Source of the DNA: Neisseria sicca
Lineage (GTDB): Bacteria > Pseudomonadota > Gammaproteobacteria > Burkholderiales > Neisseriaceae
Direction: 5' to 3'
Length of the DNA: 64,000 nucleotides
Assembly: GCF_017753665.1 (NCBI RefSeq)
Contig: NZ_CP072524.1
Span: 2,232,001 to 2,296,000 of the forward strand
Position 1 is the first letter of the stretch; every line of letters begins with the position of its first letter. The notes beneath the pieces were generated by a model, which worked only from the letters and a program-made list of their open reading frames with translations, had not been told where the DNA came from and did not search any database. Position numbers and translations under genes: made by a program. Below, in pieces: positions 1 to 8,597 of this stretch.

Positions 1-1396
1 CCTCTTTGCCATACAGGCGGAACTGGTTCAAATCGTTGACGCGGCTGGAGAAGCAGGTAAAAAAGGCATTATGGGACGCGCCATCCGCCTTGTTTTCCAA
101 CTCCAAATCTTGCTGGTTCAATAAGTCCAGTAGTGGCTTGCCTTCGGACGGATCGTTCATATAGGTGGAGCTGCCGAGTCGCATTGGACTGGCGGTTTCG
201 TTGCCGCCGATGCCGAATAATATATGGCATACATGGGGCGAAGTGTAATGCGCCATCGGGGTAAAGCCCAACTCTATCGGCGTAATATGGAGAACCGCCA
301 ATACGGTTGCAACGGCGTCTTGCGGTTGTGAAGTCTCCCCTTTGAAAAGCGATTCCTGTATTTCTTGTTTTTTCTTTTCGAAATAGGAATTCCAGTCTTC
401 ATTGAGGTAATCAATATCCGTTAAACCTTGACGGATGCTTTTTTCCCATTCTTTTTCTTCATCACTTAATTGTGGTAATTGTTCGTAGGCAGCAGAAAAA
501 TATTTGCTAGCCAGACATTTAGCAAATTTTTCCGCTTCAGGTGTACTTTTACTTCTCTTAATCCGTTCAAGATAACAACGACCAAGCCGAAATTGGGCAT
601 AGATTTGTTGTTGAATACGATCTTGTTTATCCGTCAGTTGCTTGGTAAGTTTTAACAATTCTCGAAGGTGTTCAACAGCTTTTTCAAACAGTTTATTTGC
701 TTTATCCGTATCTTTGGTTTTTTGAGCCTGTTCTAAATAACAAGTGCCAAGCCCATATTGTGCAAGGATTTGATACTGAATCTTGGCTTGTTTATCTTCC
801 AGCTGTTCGGTAAGCTCCAATTCCTTCTTAAAATCTTCAACAGCCTGCCCGAACCGTTTGTCTGCTTTATTCGTATCTTTAGTTTTTTTGGCCTGTTCGA
901 AATAACAGCTGCCAAGCCGAAATTGGGCAACAATTTGCTTATGAATCTTGTCCTGTCCATCTTTTAGCTGTTTGGTAAGCTCCAACCGTTTCCTAGAATA
1001 TTCAACGGCCTGTCCGAATAGTTTGTCTGCTTTGTCCGTATCTTTGGTTTTTTGGGCATGTTTCAAATAACAAAAGCTAAGCCGAAATTGGGCAATAATT
1101 TGCTCCTCAATCTTGTTCTGTTCATCTTCCAGCTGTTTGGTAAGCTGCAATAATTCCTGAAAATGCCAAACGGCCTGTTCGAATAGTCCGTCTGCTTTAT
1201 CCGTATCTTTGGCATTTATGGCTTGTTCCAAATAACAACCGCCAAGCCGATTTTGAATCTTAATTTGCTCTGGAATTTGAGTATTTTTATCCGTAATCCC
1301 GTCCCAAGCCTGATGAAGTATTTCAATCGCTTCAGCGTATTTTTTCTCATTAAATAATTGGACTGCTGCACTAATCAAATCATTAACATCCATCAT
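1..1396 (-). CDS. Tandem-repeat (TPR-like) protein with DUF2971-like C-terminal domain, partial
   Basis: The frame is open from an ATG at 1396 to the window edge, so the 3' end is missing. Two ATGs are adjacent (1396 and 1393). The N-terminal part resembles a TPR-type helical hairpin (NEKKYAEAIEILHQAW). Four near-identical 55-residue units follow, each with AQFRLGxCYLEQA and KDTDKADKLFxQAVE segments, typical of helical TPR/Sel1-like solenoids. After the repeats come the segments MAHYTSPHV, MNDPSEG and FFTCFSSRVNDLNQFRLYG, which match the pattern I know for DUF2971 (a Y-T/S start, a NDP-E motif and a CFS...W/F-x-x-Y-G block). DUF2971 proteins are often found in accessory regions and their function is unsettled. 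Base composition is more AT-rich than the neighbouring housekeeping genes. Cytoplasmic, as no signal peptide is visible. Confidence 0.7.
   Translation of the reverse strand, partial: MMDVNDLISAAVQLFNEKKYAEAIEILHQAWDGITDKNTQIPEQIKIQNRLGGCYLEQAINAKDTDKADGLFEQAVWHFQELLQLTKQLEDEQNKIEEQIIAQFRLSFCYLKHAQKTKDTDKADKLFGQAVEYSRKRLELTKQLKDGQDKIHKQIVAQFRLGSCYFEQAKKTKDTNKADKRFGQAVEDFKKELELTEQLEDKQAKIQYQILAQYGLGTCYLEQAQKTKDTDKANKLFEKAVEHLRELLKLTKQLTDKQDRIQQQIYAQFRLGRCYLERIKRSKSTPEAEKFAKCLASKYFSAAYEQLPQLSDEEKEWEKSIRQGLTDIDYLNEDWNSYFEKKKQEIQESLFKGETSQPQDAVATVLAVLHITPIELGFTPMAHYTSPHVCHILFGIGGNETASPMRLGSSTYMNDPSEGKPLLDLLNQQDLELENKADGASHNAFFTCFSSRVNDLNQFRLYGKE
600..1262 (-). repeat. Four tandem 165-bp coding repeats
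   Basis: Inside the first gene a 165-bp unit (55 codons) recurs four times plus a partial fifth. The landmark TTGGTAAGCT recurs at about 639, 804, 969 and 1135. Units are similar but not identical, as expected of a repeat protein that grows and shrinks by recombination. Confidence 0.8.
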
Positions 1397-1601
1397 TTAT
1401 CCCTCTATCAAACCAATCCATTAAAAATCAATCAGGCGGAAATTGTACATGATAATAATCAATTAACTTAATCCGATACGTTGTTTACCTTCTGCCGTCA
1501 TTCCCGCCCCCGCCTACGCGAGGACAGGCTATGGCGGGAATCCAGGATGCAGAATTGAGGAAACCTTTTTGCCCGATAAGTTTCCGTGCGGATAGGACTG
1601 G

Positions 1602-1621
1602 ATTCCCGCCTGCGCGGGAAT
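1602..1621. repeat. dRS3 repeat
   Basis: ATTCCC-N8-GGGAAT, the defining form of the neisserial dRS3 element, with core GCCTGCGC and trailing GACGG. dRS3 sites are known as targets of Nf-type filamentous phage integration and as building blocks of neisserial intergenic mosaic elements. A degenerate pair, ATTCCCGCC...GGCGGGAAT, lies just upstream at 1502-1543. Confidence 0.85.
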
Positions 1622-1750
1622 GACGGGCTAAAGGGAATGACGAGGCTAAATAAGCTGCTGTATCAAAGGTTAAATTCCCCGCGATATACCAAAGCTCCCC
1701 CTCCCGCCCCCAAAGCCGAAAACCAATTCAGTATCCATCCATGTTTATAA

Positions 1751-1795
1751 AAAGGTCGTCTGAAAACCTAAAAATACGGTTTTCAGACGACCTTT
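1751..1795 (-). terminator. DUS inverted-pair terminator of the DNA ligase gene
   Basis: AAAGGTCGTCTGAAAACC and its reverse complement are separated by a short loop, directly after the ligase stop. Two DUS copies in inverted orientation form the stem and A/T runs flank it. Confidence 0.8.
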
Positions 1796-1808
1796 CGACC
1801 ATCGGCTC

Positions 1809-2627
1809 TTACCTGTCCGTTCTAACCCGCACAAACGTGGCAAATTTCGGCGTGCCTTTTTGTGTGAAGCCGCGGTAGCGGTATGTGATGACCGCGCCGA
1901 TTTTGGGCGGGTTGTCGCGGTCTTTGTCTTTGAAGCCGCTGCCGATGCGGAATTCGCCGTGTCGGTTTTTGCAGCCGACCGCGCCCAGCCGTCCGGCGTT
2001 GCGCCCTTTGCCTTCATAATGCCGCGTTACCGTGCATTCGTCGTCGTATTGGCTTTTCAGCTTCAATAATTGGCTGCTCCTGCCGCCGCTGTAACGTGAT
2101 TCGGGCTGGCGCAGCATCACGCCTTCGCCGCCCTGCGCTTCGATTTGTTTCAAAAAATCCATCGCGTGCTGCCGGTCGCGGACTTTGGTTTGCGGGATGA
2201 TGGTGATGGGCGCGTTCGGATGCGTTTTCAGCCATTGCGTTGCGACGGCGAGGCGCTGGTAGAGATTGCCCTGCGCTTTGGGTACATCGAAAACATGAAG
2301 TCGGATGCCGCGCCAGTCGCCGGAAGACGAGCGTACGGCGGCGGAAATCTGTTCAAACTGCCCGCGTCCGCTATACAGCTCGCCGTCGAGCGGATACGGC
2401 GGGAACTGCGCGGTAAAACCTTTGGGCGGTGTGAACGCGTAGCCCTGCCTGCTGACCAGTTGCCGCCCGTCCCAATACGCGCGCACGCCGTCGAGCTTCT
2501 CGCTCATCGCCCAGCCTATAATGTCTTGGTCTTTGTATTCCTGCGCCAGCATCAAATCCGCGCCGAGCGCCGTTTGGATGAAAAAAGCGGCAAAAATCGG
2601 TATCATGCCCTGCATTGAAGTTCTCAT
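1809..2627 (-). CDS. ligE: Periplasmic ATP-dependent DNA ligase (LigE type)
   Basis: A 272-residue minimal DNA ligase that seals nicks using ATP. The nucleotidyltransferase motifs are visible: motif I EKLDGVR with adenylated Lys44, motif III DGELY at 81-85, motif IV EGVMLR at 168-173 and motif V LLKLKS at 187-192. A short OB-fold domain closes the protein. The start at 2627 was chosen because AGGAA precedes it at good spacing and it yields a signal peptide (IPIFAAFFIQTALGA). A longer frame back to 2720 would bury the signal. Exported Lig E enzymes are known in Neisseria and Haemophilus and have been linked to extracellular DNA, biofilm and competence. The protein has no additional DNA-binding domains, as is usual for this class. 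Confidence 0.9.
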   Translation of the reverse strand: MRTSMQGMIPIFAAFFIQTALGADLMLAQEYKDQDIIGWAMSEKLDGVRAYWDGRQLVSRQGYAFTPPKGFTAQFPPYPLDGELYSGRGQFEQISAAVRSSSGDWRGIRLHVFDVPKAQGNLYQRLAVATQWLKTHPNAPITIIPQTKVRDRQHAMDFLKQIEAQGGEGVMLRQPESRYSGGRSSQLLKLKSQYDDECTVTRHYEGKGRNAGRLGAVGCKNRHGEFRIGSGFKDKDRDNPPKIGAVITYRYRGFTQKGTPKFATFVRVRTDR

Positions 2628-2744
2628 AAACGTTCCTGTAATGTGAGTGATTATTTCAAATATAATAATGATACCGCATAAACAGACCGAAGGTCGTCTG
2701 AAAATATCCGCCCCGTCCAACCACTACCCAAGGAATCCCGCCTC

Positions 2745-3377
2745 ATGGCACTTCAAGCCGAAATTATTGCCGTTACCCCTTTCCGCCAAAACTGCACCCT
2801 TTTGTGGGATGACGAAACCCGCGAAGCCGTCCTGACCGATGTCGGCGGCGACGTTTCCTACCTCCTGCAAGAGCTGGACGCGAAAAACCTCACCCTGACC
2901 GCCATTTGGCTGACCCACGGACACCTCGACCATGCCGGCGGCGTGGTGGAATTGCGTGAACACCACCCCGTCCCCGTCATCGGCCCTCATGCGGACGACG
3001 AATTTCTGCTGCAAGCCCTGCCCGAAACGACCGCCCAATACGGCTTTCCCGTTTCCCCCGCGTTTAAGCCGACCCGTTGGCTGACCGAAGGCGAAACGCT
3101 CAAGGTCGGCAGCCACGCCTTCCAAGTCCTGCACATCCCCGGCCACACGCCCGGCCACGTCGTTTTTTACTGCGCCGAAGCAGGGCTGCTCATCGCGGGC
3201 GACGTACTGTTTTACGAAACCATAGGCAGAACCGACTTCCCGCGCGGCAACCACGCCGACCTCATCCATAATATCCGCACCAAACTGTTCGCCCTGCCCG
3301 AAGACACCCGCGTCATCGCCGGACACGGCAGAATGACCGACATCGGGCATGAAAAACGGCACAATCCGTTTTTTTAA
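2745..3377 (+). CDS. MBL-fold hydrolase, glyoxalase II-like (GloC/YcbL type)
   Basis: A 210-residue metallo-beta-lactamase-fold enzyme. The metal-binding signature THGHLDH is at residues 57-63, with further ligands in HIPGHTPGH, the Asp of AGDVLF and the His of AGHGRMTDIGHE near the C-terminus. The short length, without the extra C-terminal domain of classical glyoxalase II, fits the GloC/YcbL group, which hydrolyses S-lactoylglutathione-like thioesters in the cytoplasm. AAGGAAT lies a suitable distance before the ATG. The gene is divergent from the ligase gene and ends at a DUS hairpin, so it is probably monocistronic. Confidence 0.85.
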   Translation: MALQAEIIAVTPFRQNCTLLWDDETREAVLTDVGGDVSYLLQELDAKNLTLTAIWLTHGHLDHAGGVVELREHHPVPVIGPHADDEFLLQALPETTAQYGFPVSPAFKPTRWLTEGETLKVGSHAFQVLHIPGHTPGHVVFYCAEAGLLIAGDVLFYETIGRTDFPRGNHADLIHNIRTKLFALPEDTRVIAGHGRMTDIGHEKRHNPFF

Positions 3378-3389
3378 AACCTGAAAGCG

Positions 3390-3433
3390 AAAGGTCGTCT
3401 GAAACACGGATAAGCGTTTCAGACGACCTTTTT
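3390..3433 (+). terminator. DUS hairpin terminator after the GloC-like gene
   Basis: AAGGTCGTCTGAAAC, a short loop, then the reverse complement followed by TTTTT, 13 bases after the stop codon. Confidence 0.8.
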
Positions 3434-3713
3434 AAAAAATTGGCATAAAACTTGCATGGAATCTGAACAAGAAATTAACATTTCGCCTTAAATTTGATTA
3501 AACATCAAAATAAACAACCAGTAACGCGATTTTACCCGACCCGGACACACGCTTGCCTGAAGCCGATGTACCATCATTTCCAATTATATCCGTATGAAAT
3601 TGTTACAAAGTGACAATAAACGGCATCAGCACAAAGGGCAGCGTGCGGGTAAATCGTATTTTTCCATGCGGCAGAGGCATAACCGAAGCCGCCAACACGA
3701 AAAAGGATTAACC

Positions 3714-4238
3714 ATGAAAACGTCCCGTATCGCCAAAACCGCCCTTTGCCTCGCTGCCGCAGCCGTATTGTCCGCCTGCGCCGGCAAAAGCCACGTTAAA
3801 GCCGACGGAACGACGGACAACCCCGTCTTTCCGAAACCCTACTCCGTAACCTTCAACAAAAACCAAGGCACATTCCCGACCGCCGATGAACTCGAACAGA
3901 TGAAACCGGGTCTGAGCAAAGACGACATTTACAAAATCCTCGGCCGTCCGCACTACGATGAAGGTATGTTCGGCGTGCGCGAATGGAATTATCTCTTCCA
4001 CTTCCGCACTCCCGGCGTTCCCGCCAATCCCGACATCGGCTCCGGCGTAGAAGGCATTACCACCTGCCAATACAAGGTCTTGTTTGACAAACACAAATAC
4101 GCCCGCAGCTTCCATTGGAAAACCGTCTTCCCGGAAGACGCCGTCTGCCCGCCCGTACAACCCGAGCCGAAGGTTGCCGAACCTCAAATCATCATCCGCG
4201 AAGTTGCGCCTGAAACCCACCACCGCATCCGCAAATAA
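3714..4238 (+). CDS. Outer-membrane-type lipoprotein with SmpA/OmlA-like domain
   Basis: A 174-residue predicted lipoprotein. The signal sequence ends in the lipobox LSAC, giving a lipidated Cys at about residue 22. The segment FPTADELEQMKPGLSKDDIYKILG is the hallmark helix-strand of the SmpA/OmlA (BamE-like) fold: a start helix, then a GLSKxDIxxxLGxP turn. The protein is longer than BamE and has a Pro-rich C-terminal tail. The start at 3714 follows AAAAAGGA, while the in-frame ATG at 3594 would destroy the signal peptide. Nine bases separate it from the next gene, so the two are likely co-transcribed and may act together at the envelope. I cannot say whether it belongs to the BAM complex. 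Confidence 0.8.
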   Translation: MKTSRIAKTALCLAAAAVLSACAGKSHVKADGTTDNPVFPKPYSVTFNKNQGTFPTADELEQMKPGLSKDDIYKILGRPHYDEGMFGVREWNYLFHFRTPGVPANPDIGSGVEGITTCQYKVLFDKHKYARSFHWKTVFPEDAVCPPVQPEPKVAEPQIIIREVAPETHHRIRK

Positions 4239-4247
4239 CAGGAAAAC

Positions 4248-4679
4248 ATGTTTAAAAGAATCATCCTCGGCATATCGCTGCTGGCAGGGCTGAACAGCTT
4301 TGCAGCAGCCGATGCCGCCAAAGAATACATGCAACGCAAAAAAGTCATCGTCAACACCGCCAAAGCCGAGCTGTGTTTCACCGACGATGCCCAGTGTTAC
4401 CCCGTGCTCATCGGCAAAACCACGCCGAAAGGCACTTTTGATATGCAGTTGATGAAGACTTCCAAACCCGGCTACGGCGGCGAAATCATCGGCTTCAAGC
4501 AGGAAAAAGACTTCCTCTTCGCCCTGCACCGCGTCTGGACGCTCAAACCCTCCGAGCGCCGTATGCAGCGCATCGCCTCCAACGTCGTCTCCGACCGCGT
4601 CATCACCAACGGCTGCATCAACGTAACCGACAAAGTGTACGACAAATTGCGCCAATACTTTGTTTTGGAAGTGATTTGA
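4248..4679 (+). CDS. L,D-transpeptidase-like periplasmic protein
   Basis: A 143-residue protein with an N-terminal signal peptide (cleavage near AAADA). The C-terminal half carries the L,D-transpeptidase (YkuD) catalytic pattern: His94 in ALHRVW, then SDRVITNGCINV, with Gly122, Cys123 and Asn125 matching the S/T-x-G-C-x-N core. These enzymes use the Cys to form or edit 3-3 cross-links in peptidoglycan, or to attach proteins. It is short for the family and lacks a LysM domain. It follows the lipoprotein gene at nine bases. In some neisserial homologues activity is unproven, so the catalytic role is inferred. Confidence 0.75.
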   Translation: MFKRIILGISLLAGLNSFAAADAAKEYMQRKKVIVNTAKAELCFTDDAQCYPVLIGKTTPKGTFDMQLMKTSKPGYGGEIIGFKQEKDFLFALHRVWTLKPSERRMQRIASNVVSDRVITNGCINVTDKVYDKLRQYFVLEVI

Positions 4680-4704
4680 CGGGTTTCACCATATAGCAGG
4701 CATG

Positions 4705-4753
4705 AAAAAGGTCGTCTGAAAACTTGAAATTCAAGATTTCAGACGACCTTTTT
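4705..4753 (+). terminator. DUS hairpin terminator after the L,D-transpeptidase gene
   Basis: AAAAAGGTCGTCTGAAAACTTG with a near-perfect reverse complement and a T run, 25 bases after the stop. Confidence 0.8.
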
Positions 4754-4861
4754 ATTGACTCGATACATACTTGGAGCAAACCGAACCCATAGCGTGGGCT
4801 TTGACCACGAAATTTACTGCTTAATAATCTGAATTAGTTATCTGTGTCCGAGCATTCATCT

Positions 4862-4946
4862 CGTGGGCAAAGCCCACGCTACTCGTTGCTGCAACGGCAA
4901 CTTATCCCTTCCCCCGTCCGGCGGGGGAAGGTTAGGATGGGGGTGG
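4862..4946. repeat. Unnamed intergenic repeat (two palindromes)
   Basis: CGTGGGCAAAGCCCACG is followed by a conserved linker (CTACTCGTTGCTGCAACGG) and CCCCCGTCCGGCGGGGG. A close copy lies at 59584-59668 and a partial one at 59871-59941. Confidence 0.7.
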
Positions 4947-5038
4947 CTTTGTGGGTTTAGATAATATTCGTTCAGCCCGTAGAGCCCCCCTCTCCCCAGC
5001 CCTCTCCCACTGGATAAAAGAGCAAGAAGTTACAGATA

Positions 5039-6256
5039 GAGACCTTTGCAAAATTCCCCAAAATCCCCTAAATTCCCATCAAGACATTTAGGGGATTTTC
5101 CATGAGCACCTTCTTCCAGCAAACCGCACAAGCCATGATTGCCAAACACATCGACCGCTTCCCACTATTGAAGTTGGATCAGGTGATTGATTGGCAGCCG
5201 ATCGAGCAGTACCTGAATCGTCAAAGAACCCGTTACGTCCGAGACCACCGCGGCCGTCCCGCCTATTCCCTGTTGTCCATGTTCAAAGCCGTCCTGCTCG
5301 GACAATGGCACAGCCTCTCCGATCCCGAACTCGAACACAGCCTCATCACCCGCATCGATTTCAACCTGTTTTGCCGTTTTGACGAGTTGAGCATCCCCGA
5401 TTACAGCACCTTATGCCGCTACCGCAACTGGCTGGCGCAAGACGACACCCTGTCCGAATTGCTGGAACTGATTAACCGCCAACTGACCGCAAAAGGCCTA
5501 AAAATAGAGAAAGCATCCGCCGCCGTCATTGACGCCACCATTATTCAAACCGCCGGCAGCAAACAGCGTCAGGCCATAGAAGTTGACGAGGAAGGACAAG
5601 TCAGCAGCCAAACCACACCGAGTAAAGATAAAGATGCTCGTTGGACAAAGAAAAACGGTTTATACAGACTCGGTTACAAACAACATACCCGTACCGATGA
5701 GGAAGGCTATATCGAGAAACTGCACATCACCCCCGCCAATACCCATGAGTGCAACCACCTGTCGCCTTTGCTGGAAGGTATAGCCGAAGGTACGACCGTC
5801 TATGCCGACAAAGGCTACGACAGTGCGGAAAACCGGCAACATCTGAAAGAGCGCCAGTTGCTGGACGGCATTATGCGCAAAGCCCACCGCAACCGTCCGC
5901 TGACGGAAGCGCAAACCAAACGCAACCGATATTTGTCGAAAACCCGTTATGTGGTCGAACAAAGCTTCGGTACGCTGCACCGTAAATTCCGCTACGCCCG
6001 GGCAGCCTATTTCGGACTGATTAAAGTGAGTGCGCAAAGCCATCTGAAGGCGATGTGTTTGAACCTGTTGAAAGCGGCTAACAGGCTAAGTGTGCCTGTT
6101 GCTGCCTAAAAGGTGGCCCGGATGCCTGATTATGGGGCGTCCGGGGAGGATTAAGGGGGTATTTGGGTAAAATCAGGAGTAATTAGGAGCGGAAATAGAC
6201 GAAAACCTGTGTTTGGGTTTCGGCTGTCGGGGGAAGGGCTTTTTTGCAAAGGTCTC
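5039..6256 (+). mobile_element. IS5-family element, copy 1 (IS1106-like)
   Basis: 1218 bp bounded by the perfect 15-bp inverted repeat GAGACCTTTGCAAAA, with one transposase gene. A 5-bp direct duplication AGATA flanks it (5034-5038 and 6257-6261), so this copy arrived by transposition. It is in the same orientation as the copies at 47763 and 56088. Confidence 0.9.
5102..6109 (+). CDS. IS5-family transposase
   Basis: A full-length 335-residue transposase. An N-terminal DUF772-type domain (residues about 15-110) precedes the DDE catalytic domain, with likely Asp144 (AAVIDAT), Asp236 (YADKGYD) and Glu286 (VVEQSFG). The spacing fits the IS5/IS1106 group. No frameshift or stop is present, so the enzyme is probably active. 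The protein is identical in sequence to that of the copy at 56151. Confidence 0.93.
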   Translation: MSTFFQQTAQAMIAKHIDRFPLLKLDQVIDWQPIEQYLNRQRTRYVRDHRGRPAYSLLSMFKAVLLGQWHSLSDPELEHSLITRIDFNLFCRFDELSIPDYSTLCRYRNWLAQDDTLSELLELINRQLTAKGLKIEKASAAVIDATIIQTAGSKQRQAIEVDEEGQVSSQTTPSKDKDARWTKKNGLYRLGYKQHTRTDEEGYIEKLHITPANTHECNHLSPLLEGIAEGTTVYADKGYDSAENRQHLKERQLLDGIMRKAHRNRPLTEAQTKRNRYLSKTRYVVEQSFGTLHRKFRYARAAYFGLIKVSAQSHLKAMCLNLLKAANRLSVPVAA

Positions 6257-6266
6257 AGATAAAAAC

Positions 6267-6309
6267 AAGGTCGTCTGAAAACCTGAATCCCAAGTTTTCA
6301 GACGACCTC
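6267..6309 (-). terminator. DUS hairpin terminator of the OPT transporter gene
   Basis: AAGGTCGTCTGAAAACCTG and its inverted copy, 18 bases below the transporter stop codon. Confidence 0.75.
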
Positions 6310-6327
6310 TTTATTTTCAAACCCAGC

Positions 6328-8352
6328 TTACTTGACGCGTCCTGCTTTCAACACGCGTTGTGCGAAGAACACCATGCCTGTGATGAAGAATGCCAGCCCA
6401 AGCCAGGACGCGGTGGTTTCCCAGTTTTCCAGACCCAGCGCGAGCGGAGCGTCGGAGCCGCCGTTGGTCACGGAGAAGGCGATGATGAATGCCATCACTA
6501 CGCCGACCAGGCTTTCGCCGACAATCAAACCGGCGGAGAACAAGGTTCCGATACGTTCGGCGTTTTTCAGACGACCTTCACGGTTTTCCGCTTTCTTGCC
6601 GATGATGTGTTTCAACACCGCCGCCAACACTGCGCCGATCACGATGGGCATATTGACGGACGGCGGCAGGTAGATGCCCATGCCGACGGCGAGGACGGGC
6701 AGTGCGCGTTTTCCGCCGGACGATTTTTTCAACACCAAATCAACGACGATCAACACCGCGCCGATCACGATGCCGGTGAAGATGTACGCCCATTCGAGGT
6801 TGTGGGCGAAGATACCCGAGGCGATGGTCGTCATCAAAGTCGCTTGCGGAGCCGCCAAAGCCTGCGCCGCGTCCATGCCTTCGCGCGGCATTGCGCCGGT
6901 AAAGCCGTAGGCTTCGTAGAGCAGTTCCAACACGGGCGAGATGACGAATGCGCCGACGATACAGCCGATAATCAGTGCAATCTGTTGCCTCCACGGCGTT
7001 GCTTTGAGCAGGTAGCCGGTTTTCAAGTCTTGCAGGTTGTCGTTGGAAATCGAAGCCACGCAAATCACCGCCGAGCCGCAGAACAAGGTCAGCGCCAGCA
7101 AAAATTTGCGGTTGGCTTCATCCGCCATCAAACTGCCGGATTCGCCCACGACCAACAACACCAGTGAAATGATGACGATGGAAACGATGCCCACGCCGGA
7201 AATCGGGCTGGAAGACGAGCCGACCAAACCTGCCATATAACCGCAAGCAGCAGCAACCAAAAAGCCGATGATGGAAGCCAAAAGCGTACAAACGACCACC
7301 AAAAGCCAAGCCATGCCGCCCGTAATGTGCGAATCGCCGATAAAGTGATAAAACGATACGCCCAGCACCAGCATCATGGACAACACCCAGAAAATCATGG
7401 CTTTAGGCGACAAATCCTGTTCTGTACGTTCCGCCGCAGGCGCGCCGCCGCCGAAACTCTTGAACGACATTTTCAGGCCTTCCAGCATCGGCTTGAGCAG
7501 CATCAAAAGCGTCCAAACCGCCGCGATACCGATGGTACCTGCGCCGATAAAGCGTACCTTTTCCTTCCACAGCTTCATCGCAAACGCGGCCATTTCCATA
7601 TCGGCAGGCTGCGGAATGTGCGATGAAAAATACGGCACGGCAATACCCCAAGCAATCGAAATGCCCAACAGGATGGCGATGCCGCCCGTCAGCCCGACCA
7701 AATAGCCCGCACCCAACAATGCCAGCGAAAAGCCCATCGGCAGTTGGAAAATCGCCGTGCCGCTTTTAAACCAATAACTCGCACTGTCGGCAATCACGCG
7801 CAAACCGTTGGAACAAAAGCTCATAAAGCCCGCCAACGCGCCGCCTGCCGCCAGCTCTTTAATGCCGCTGCCGCCCTGACGGCCTTCCTCTTCCTCGTGG
7901 CTGCCGACTTTCAAAATTTCCGCCGCCGCCACGCCTTCGGGATAAGGCAACTCGCTTTTCACCACCATCGCGTAACGCAGCGGAATGGTGAAAATCACCC
8001 CCAAAATCCCGCCCGCCATACACAACAGCGCAGTCTGCCAAAACGGGAAACCGCTCCAATAGCCCGCCATCAACAAACCGGGCAGGACAAAAATAATGCT
8101 CGACAAAGTACCCGCCGCCGAAGCCTGCGTCTGCACCATATTGTTTTCCAAAATATTGCTGCCTTTGAAAAACTTCAAAACCGCCATCGAAATTACCGCA
8201 GCCGGAATCGACGAAGCAAAGGTCAGACCGACTTTCAAACCGAGATAAACGTTTGACGCGGTAAAGATAACGGTAATCAGCGCACCGAGTATCATGCCCC
8301 GAAGCGTCAGCTCGCGGTAGTCCGCATAAGGATCGTGAGTGGATTGTGTCAT
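6328..8352 (-). CDS. OPT-family oligopeptide transporter
   Basis: A 674-residue polytopic inner-membrane protein with about 15 hydrophobic segments. The N-terminal YRELTLRGMILGALITVIF and the NVYLGLKVGLTFASSIPAAV segment are typical of prokaryotic OPT transporters, which import oligopeptides or metal-peptide complexes by proton symport. The start at 8352 (MTQSTHDPYADYRE) was chosen because the family begins a few residues before the first membrane helix; the frame is open to 8604 but that extension is not family-like. The gene is divergent from metG, with the promoters sharing 8353-8597. Confidence 0.9.
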   Translation of the reverse strand: MTQSTHDPYADYRELTLRGMILGALITVIFTASNVYLGLKVGLTFASSIPAAVISMAVLKFFKGSNILENNMVQTQASAAGTLSSIIFVLPGLLMAGYWSGFPFWQTALLCMAGGILGVIFTIPLRYAMVVKSELPYPEGVAAAEILKVGSHEEEEGRQGGSGIKELAAGGALAGFMSFCSNGLRVIADSASYWFKSGTAIFQLPMGFSLALLGAGYLVGLTGGIAILLGISIAWGIAVPYFSSHIPQPADMEMAAFAMKLWKEKVRFIGAGTIGIAAVWTLLMLLKPMLEGLKMSFKSFGGGAPAAERTEQDLSPKAMIFWVLSMMLVLGVSFYHFIGDSHITGGMAWLLVVVCTLLASIIGFLVAAACGYMAGLVGSSSSPISGVGIVSIVIISLVLLVVGESGSLMADEANRKFLLALTLFCGSAVICVASISNDNLQDLKTGYLLKATPWRQQIALIIGCIVGAFVISPVLELLYEAYGFTGAMPREGMDAAQALAAPQATLMTTIASGIFAHNLEWAYIFTGIVIGAVLIVVDLVLKKSSGGKRALPVLAVGMGIYLPPSVNMPIVIGAVLAAVLKHIIGKKAENREGRLKNAERIGTLFSAGLIVGESLVGVVMAFIIAFSVTNGGSDAPLALGLENWETTASWLGLAFFITGMVFFAQRVLKAGRVK

Positions 8353-8483
8353 CGTGGATAGCCTTTCGGTTGATAAAAAACACGACGGCAGGCTCGAACC
8401 GGCTGCCGAATCTGCCTTTATGGTGTTGCGACAGCAAGGAAATGTCAAGTTAGACAAAGAATATGCAAAGAAAACGGAAAGGC

Positions 8484-8528
8484 AAAAGGTCGTCTGAAAC
8501 CTTAAATCCTCCTTTTCAGACGACCTTT
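8484..8528. repeat. DUS inverted pair between divergent genes
   Basis: AAAAGGTCGTCTGAAACC...GACGACCTTTCC sits between the OPT and metG starts, so it cannot be a normal 3' terminator for either. It would lie in the leader of any OPT transcript that begins beyond 8528. Confidence 0.7.
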
Positions 8529-8555
8529 CCCCCGTCTCGCCCGCACGATTTACGG

Positions 8556-8561
8556 TATAAT
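8556..8561 (+). promoter_or_regulatory. Candidate -10 box for metG
   Basis: TATAAT in the context TACGGTATAATTCCC, 37 bases before the metG start. No good -35 is visible at 16-18 bases. Confidence 0.4.
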
Positions 8562-8597
8562 TCCCATCTTTATCCATTGTTTTCCAAAGCATAAACC

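Larger units (their letters stand above)
1397..1808. other. Intergenic stretch with neisserial small repeats
   Basis: This 412-bp stretch separates two minus-strand genes. It holds a dRS3 element at 1602-1621, a degenerate relative at 1502-1543 and the DUS inverted-pair terminator at 1751-1795. No further open frame is convincing. Confidence 0.6.
4680..5038. other. Intergenic region with hairpin repeats
   Basis: It contains the DUS terminator at 4705-4753 and the GTGGGC...GCCCAC / CCCCCGTCCGGCGGGGG repeat at 4862-4946, then a C-rich stretch up to the IS end. No gene is seen. Confidence 0.6.

Noticed and set aside
600..1262. Regularly spaced repeats as a possible CRISPR array
   Set aside because: The unit is 165 bp, similar over its whole length, and in one open frame. 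There are no short identical repeats with unique spacers.
1500..1546. Second dRS3 element next to 1602-1621
   Set aside because: ATTCCC and GGGAAT are about 30 bases apart instead of eight, so it is at best a degenerate or composite form.
8484..8528. Inverted DUS pair as terminator of the OPT gene or metG
   Set aside because: It lies upstream of both divergent genes; if transcribed it would be a leader hairpin, so I listed it as a repeat.
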